A stretch of DNA of 64,000 nt from Streptomyces sp. ICC1 (GTDB taxonomy: Bacteria > Actinomycetota > Actinomycetes > Streptomycetales > Streptomycetaceae). The notes beneath the pieces are model-generated. The model did not search any database. It had not been told where the DNA came from and worked only from the letters and a program-made list of their open reading frames with translations. The stretch is from assembly GCF_003287935.1 (NCBI RefSeq), contig NZ_CP030287.1, forward strand, positions 7,758,869-7,822,868. The letters are read 5' to 3'. This document shows, piece after piece, positions 62,574 to 64,000 of the stretch. Numbering within the stretch: the stretch's first letter is position 1; each line of letters starts with the position of its first letter. Position numbers and translations under genes: made by a program.

Positions 62574-63316
62574 ATGAACCAGCGAATAGAACTGCACCTG
62601 GCCGGCGCACGACTGAACCTCCACAGGGAGCGGTGGCTCGCAGAGGGCTTGTCCGTATCGCCCACCCTGTGGCGACATCAAGCGGGTTCACACGCACCCG
62701 CCGAGCGCGGGCCGCTCACGGCCCCCGACGGCCTGGCTGTACGGATCACAGGACCGGACTGGGGCGTGGTCCTGTCCGTCGAGCTGCAGCCCGACGGGAC
62801 GGCAGGTCTGACGTACCACGCACCCCTCGGGTGGGTGGAGGAGCGCATGGGTGTCCGCTCTCTCGAAGCATGGGACGCACTGCTGGACAACGCCGTCCGG
62901 CGCGCTTGCGGCCTGAAGGTGCAGCACGCCCACTTGCTTGCCGCCAGCTGCACCACGGGCTGGCTCGACTGGTTCCACGGCGAGTTGTGGCTACTGCCGG
63001 ACTCCCTGGTTCGCATTCGCAGCGGATTCGCCGACACCGTCGTGAACTCCATCAGTCCCGGCGTACGGGAACACACCGCCACCAGTGTGATCGGCTACGA
63101 CCCGGCGGCCGTCCTAGGGGGCACCGCACCAACAAGGTCATTCCCTTCGACGGCATCGCGCACGCCAGCCTGCACCGCGGTCTCACCACGTCCAGCCTTG
63201 CCGTGACGATGACGGACGGCACCCGCCACAAACTGCTGTGGCTGTCCTCCGAACCAGCCCGCCGCGTACTGACGGACCGGCTGCTGCCCGTACTCGGGTC
63301 CCGCCTGACCCGGTGA
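62574..63316 (+). pseudogene. Hypothetical protein with one-base frameshift
   Basis: The first frame encodes about 182 residues (MNQRIELHLAGARLNLHRERW at the start, LDWFHGELWLLPDSLVRIRSG later). At GGGGG (63117-63121) the frame changes, and the rest (RTNKVIPFDGIAHASLHRG to LLPVLGSRLTR, stop 63316) continues in another frame. Joined, it is about 247 aa. The C-terminal IPFDGIAHASLHRG...LAVTMTDG pattern looks like a PH-like or GRAM-like fold. A G-run indel, real or a sequencing error, is the simplest cause. Confidence 0.7.
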
Positions 63317-63501
63317 TCGGAGTGTGCCTCAAGATCACGGAACTACAGCCTGCCTGGCTACGGCCGGTGTCACGGTCTAGGTGTACTGCCTCGGGAGGTT
63401 GTGGACGGGTGATGGAGGTCTCGGTTGAGGGGTCTTGAACGGGTGAGGGCCTTCCGGGTTCGGTGTGGATTGCGACGTCTACACCGACCAGAAAGGCCCT
63501 C

Positions 63502-64000
63502 GTGGTCCACCGTAATGCACCCCTGACCGAGACCGGACGGCTGCGTCTGGCCCGCTGCGTGGTCGAGGACGGCTGGCCGCTTCGCCGGGCCGCCGAGCGT
63601 TTCCAGGTCTCACCGACCACCGCTCAGCGGTGGGCCGCCCGCTACCGCAAGCTCGGCGAGGCCGGAATGCCCGACCACTCCTCCCGCCCGCATCACAGCC
63701 CGAAGCGGACCCCCACCCGCACCGAACGGCGGATCATCAAGGTCCGCCTCCTGCGGCGCTGGGGCCCCGCCCGCATCGCCCACCTGCTGCGACTGGTGCC
63801 CTCGACCGTGCACCGGGTCCTGGTCCGCTACCGCATGGCCCGTCTCACTCACCTGGACCGGGCCACCGGACGTGTCATCCGCCGCTACGAACGCGAGCGC
63901 CCGGGCGAACTCGTGCACGTCGACATCAAGAAGCTGGGCAACATCCCCGACGGCGGCGGCCACAAGACCCGCGGACGACAGGACGGCCGCAAGAAACGTG
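63502..64000 (+). CDS. IS481 family transposase, N-terminal part (cut by window end)
   Basis: A GTG at 63502 follows GAAAGG and begins an open frame to the window edge (at least 166 aa). The N-terminal HTH (LRRAAERFQVSPTTAQRWAA, about 27-46) and the following RKLGEAGMPDHSSRPHHSPKRT block are diagnostic of IS481 transposases, with the start of the DDE core (LVHVDIKKLGNIPDGGGHK, by position) near 63915. The element's left end should lie between 63317 and 63501, but no clear inverted repeat was recognised. Confidence 0.85.
   Translation, partial: MVHRNAPLTETGRLRLARCVVEDGWPLRRAAERFQVSPTTAQRWAARYRKLGEAGMPDHSSRPHHSPKRTPTRTERRIIKVRLLRRWGPARIAHLLRLVPSTVHRVLVRYRMARLTHLDRATGRVIRRYERERPGELVHVDIKKLGNIPDGGGHKTRGRQDGRKKR

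Overview
The window is high-GC actinobacterial chromosome, almost certainly Streptomyces. The evidence is very GC-rich third codon positions, frequent GTG/TTG starts, a chaplin gene pair, a DasR-type operator in front of ptsH, a c-di-AMP riboswitch in front of an M23 peptidase, the ftsE-ftsX-S41 peptidase-smpB-ssrA order, and actinobacterial DUF2252/DUF5703/DUF6082 proteins.

Layout. 0-4.3 kb: ftsEX, an S41 peptidase, smpB and tmRNA (division and ribosome rescue). 4.3-18 kb: a YefM-YoeB toxin-antitoxin pair, an MFS exporter, DUF2252, a membrane protein, a DsbA-like thioredoxin, PhoD, an M43 metalloprotease, a dienelactone-hydrolase-like protein, an MscS channel, a TOBE regulator, a MITE, a divergent LysG/LysE-type pair and a tandem NUDIX protein. 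17.8-24.5 kb: a NACHT-HEAT NTPase diverges from a small two-helix membrane protein. Both carry the same Gly-rich motif, and the pair abuts a GNAT/acyl-CoA-synthetase gene that has lost its ATP-grasp end. This is the best candidate for an interesting (anti-phage-like) system. 24.6-30 kb: ptsH, a GntR regulator, the riboswitch-controlled M23 peptidase and an M16 peptidase pair. 30.1-38.1 kb: a 7.7-kb block between perfect 127-bp inverted repeats, holding a sugar epimerase, GT2, DUF2064, a GT87-like mannosyltransferase, CcdA, a TlpA-like lipoprotein and a decayed regulator. 38-45.9 kb: a RecD-like protein, a collagen-repeat chaplin, chpH, an M20 peptidase, tRNA-Leu, a PhnA-like protein and an APC permease. 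45.9-53.9 kb: an accessory graveyard of IS fragments, a second MITE, HNH-nuclease remnants, orphan small genes and IS110. 53.9-64 kb: aldehyde dehydrogenase, CitMHS transporter, molybdopterin oxidoreductase, TetR, a membrane protein fused to an IS3 OrfA start, a frameshifted gene and the start of an IS481 transposase.

Assembly warning. Two independent perfect repeats (one inverted, one direct) are each exactly 127 bp, the largest default SPAdes k-mer. A near-perfect Illumina Nextera adapter lies at 45894-45923. Pieces of IS3 elements sit at 45.9, 53.7 and 61.7 kb. Parts of this window are therefore probably stitched contigs, and gene neighbourhoods across about 30.1, 38.0, 45.9, 53.8, 55.5 and 61.65 kb should not be read as real synteny without checking.

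Functionally the core is housekeeping and envelope biology (division, septal/cell-wall peptidases, chaplins, redox folding, glycan assembly). Overlaid on it are a toxin-antitoxin pair, an NLR-like defence candidate and mobile-element debris. Several genes look leaderless, with a TANNNT -10 box 6-8 nt before the start codon.
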